Below, piece by piece: positions 63,932-64,000 of a stretch of 64,000 nt of DNA. The position numbers were made by a program, and so were the translations under genes. The stretch covers positions 376,739-440,738 of the forward strand of contig MNCI01018990.1 in NCBI GenBank assembly GCA_015680685.1, given 5' to 3'. The notes under the pieces were generated by a model. The model saw nothing but the letters and a program-made list of their open reading frames with translations. It searched no databases and had not been told where the DNA came from. Position 1 is the stretch's first letter, and each line of letters starts with the position of its first letter. This DNA is from Gnetum montanum. Lineage: Eukaryota; Streptophyta; Gnetopsida; Gnetales; Gnetaceae.

Positions 63932-64000
63932 TGATGAGTGGCGAGGTACCCCTACACTCCACCATACGAATACGAGCGTACACGCGCGATCCGGTCGAAC
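63932..64000 (-). repeat. E13: start of another Athila-like LTR
   Basis: TGATGAGTGGCGAGGTACC and the following CATACGAATACGAGCG are the conserved end of the LTR family in minus orientation. The left flank CCTAG (63927-63931) is the expected target duplication. The element continues past the window; solo LTR or full element cannot be told. Confidence 0.82.

Overview
This is 64 kb of AT-rich, repeat-saturated nuclear DNA from a seed plant with a large genome. I see no host gene, tRNA, rRNA or CRISPR array. Almost every base belongs to long terminal repeat (LTR) retrotransposons of the Ty3/gypsy superfamily, nested inside one another. Plant origin follows from the families: an Athila-like lineage with a tRNA-Asp-type primer site and reverse transcriptase core DGYSGYNQI; a Del/Tekay-like chromovirus; and a Tat/Ogre-like element whose primer site contains GGTGCTAGAAGGAGG. 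The species cannot be named from the sequence.

Layout, with elements numbered for reference. E1 (+, 1-2476) is the 3' end of an Athila-like element, inserted in the tail of E2 (+, 2477-3690). E2 in turn sits in the gag of an old E3 (+, 3691 to about 20600). E3 is split by E4 (+, 7390-19352; 5-bp target duplication CTCAC), and E4's 5' LTR is split by the truncated E5 (-, 7467-13716). E6 is a chromovirus on the minus strand (about 21200-54790). E7 (23839-30441, CTAAT/CTAAC) sits in its left LTR; E8 (34796-44801) and E9 (45587-52211, CTTAT) sit in its right LTR. E10 (45765-46455, CTTGA) is a solo LTR inside an LTR of E9. E11 (-, 58019-59374) is interrupted by the Tat/Ogre-like E12 (+, 59375-63931), whose gag is interrupted by the LTR of E13 (63932 onward).

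The Athila-like elements share LTRs of about 0.8-0.9 kb with TGATG...CATCA ends. Their U3 is very short (about 100-140 bp), packed with GATATC palindromes in most copies, and followed by a TATA box. The interval between integrase and the 3' LTR has a conserved architecture: several conserved non-coding boxes, internal copies of the polypurine box TAGTCATGGGGG at fixed spacing, then a candidate mini-intron (54-76 bp) in front of a 3' reading frame. In E4 and E7 this interval also carries a second, internal GATATC array plus TATA box. Each internal array uses the spelling of its own element's LTR. I read this as a separately promoted and possibly spliced 3' gene cassette, and it is the most interesting signal in the window.

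No element is intact: every polyprotein carries stops or frameshifts, so most coding entries are pseudogenes. E7 has gag and the 3' gene but no pol. E9 lost integrase and reverse transcriptase through a short-homology deletion. All boundaries come from reading motifs, LTR ends and target duplications by eye; the ends of E3 and of the E6 LTRs are approximate.
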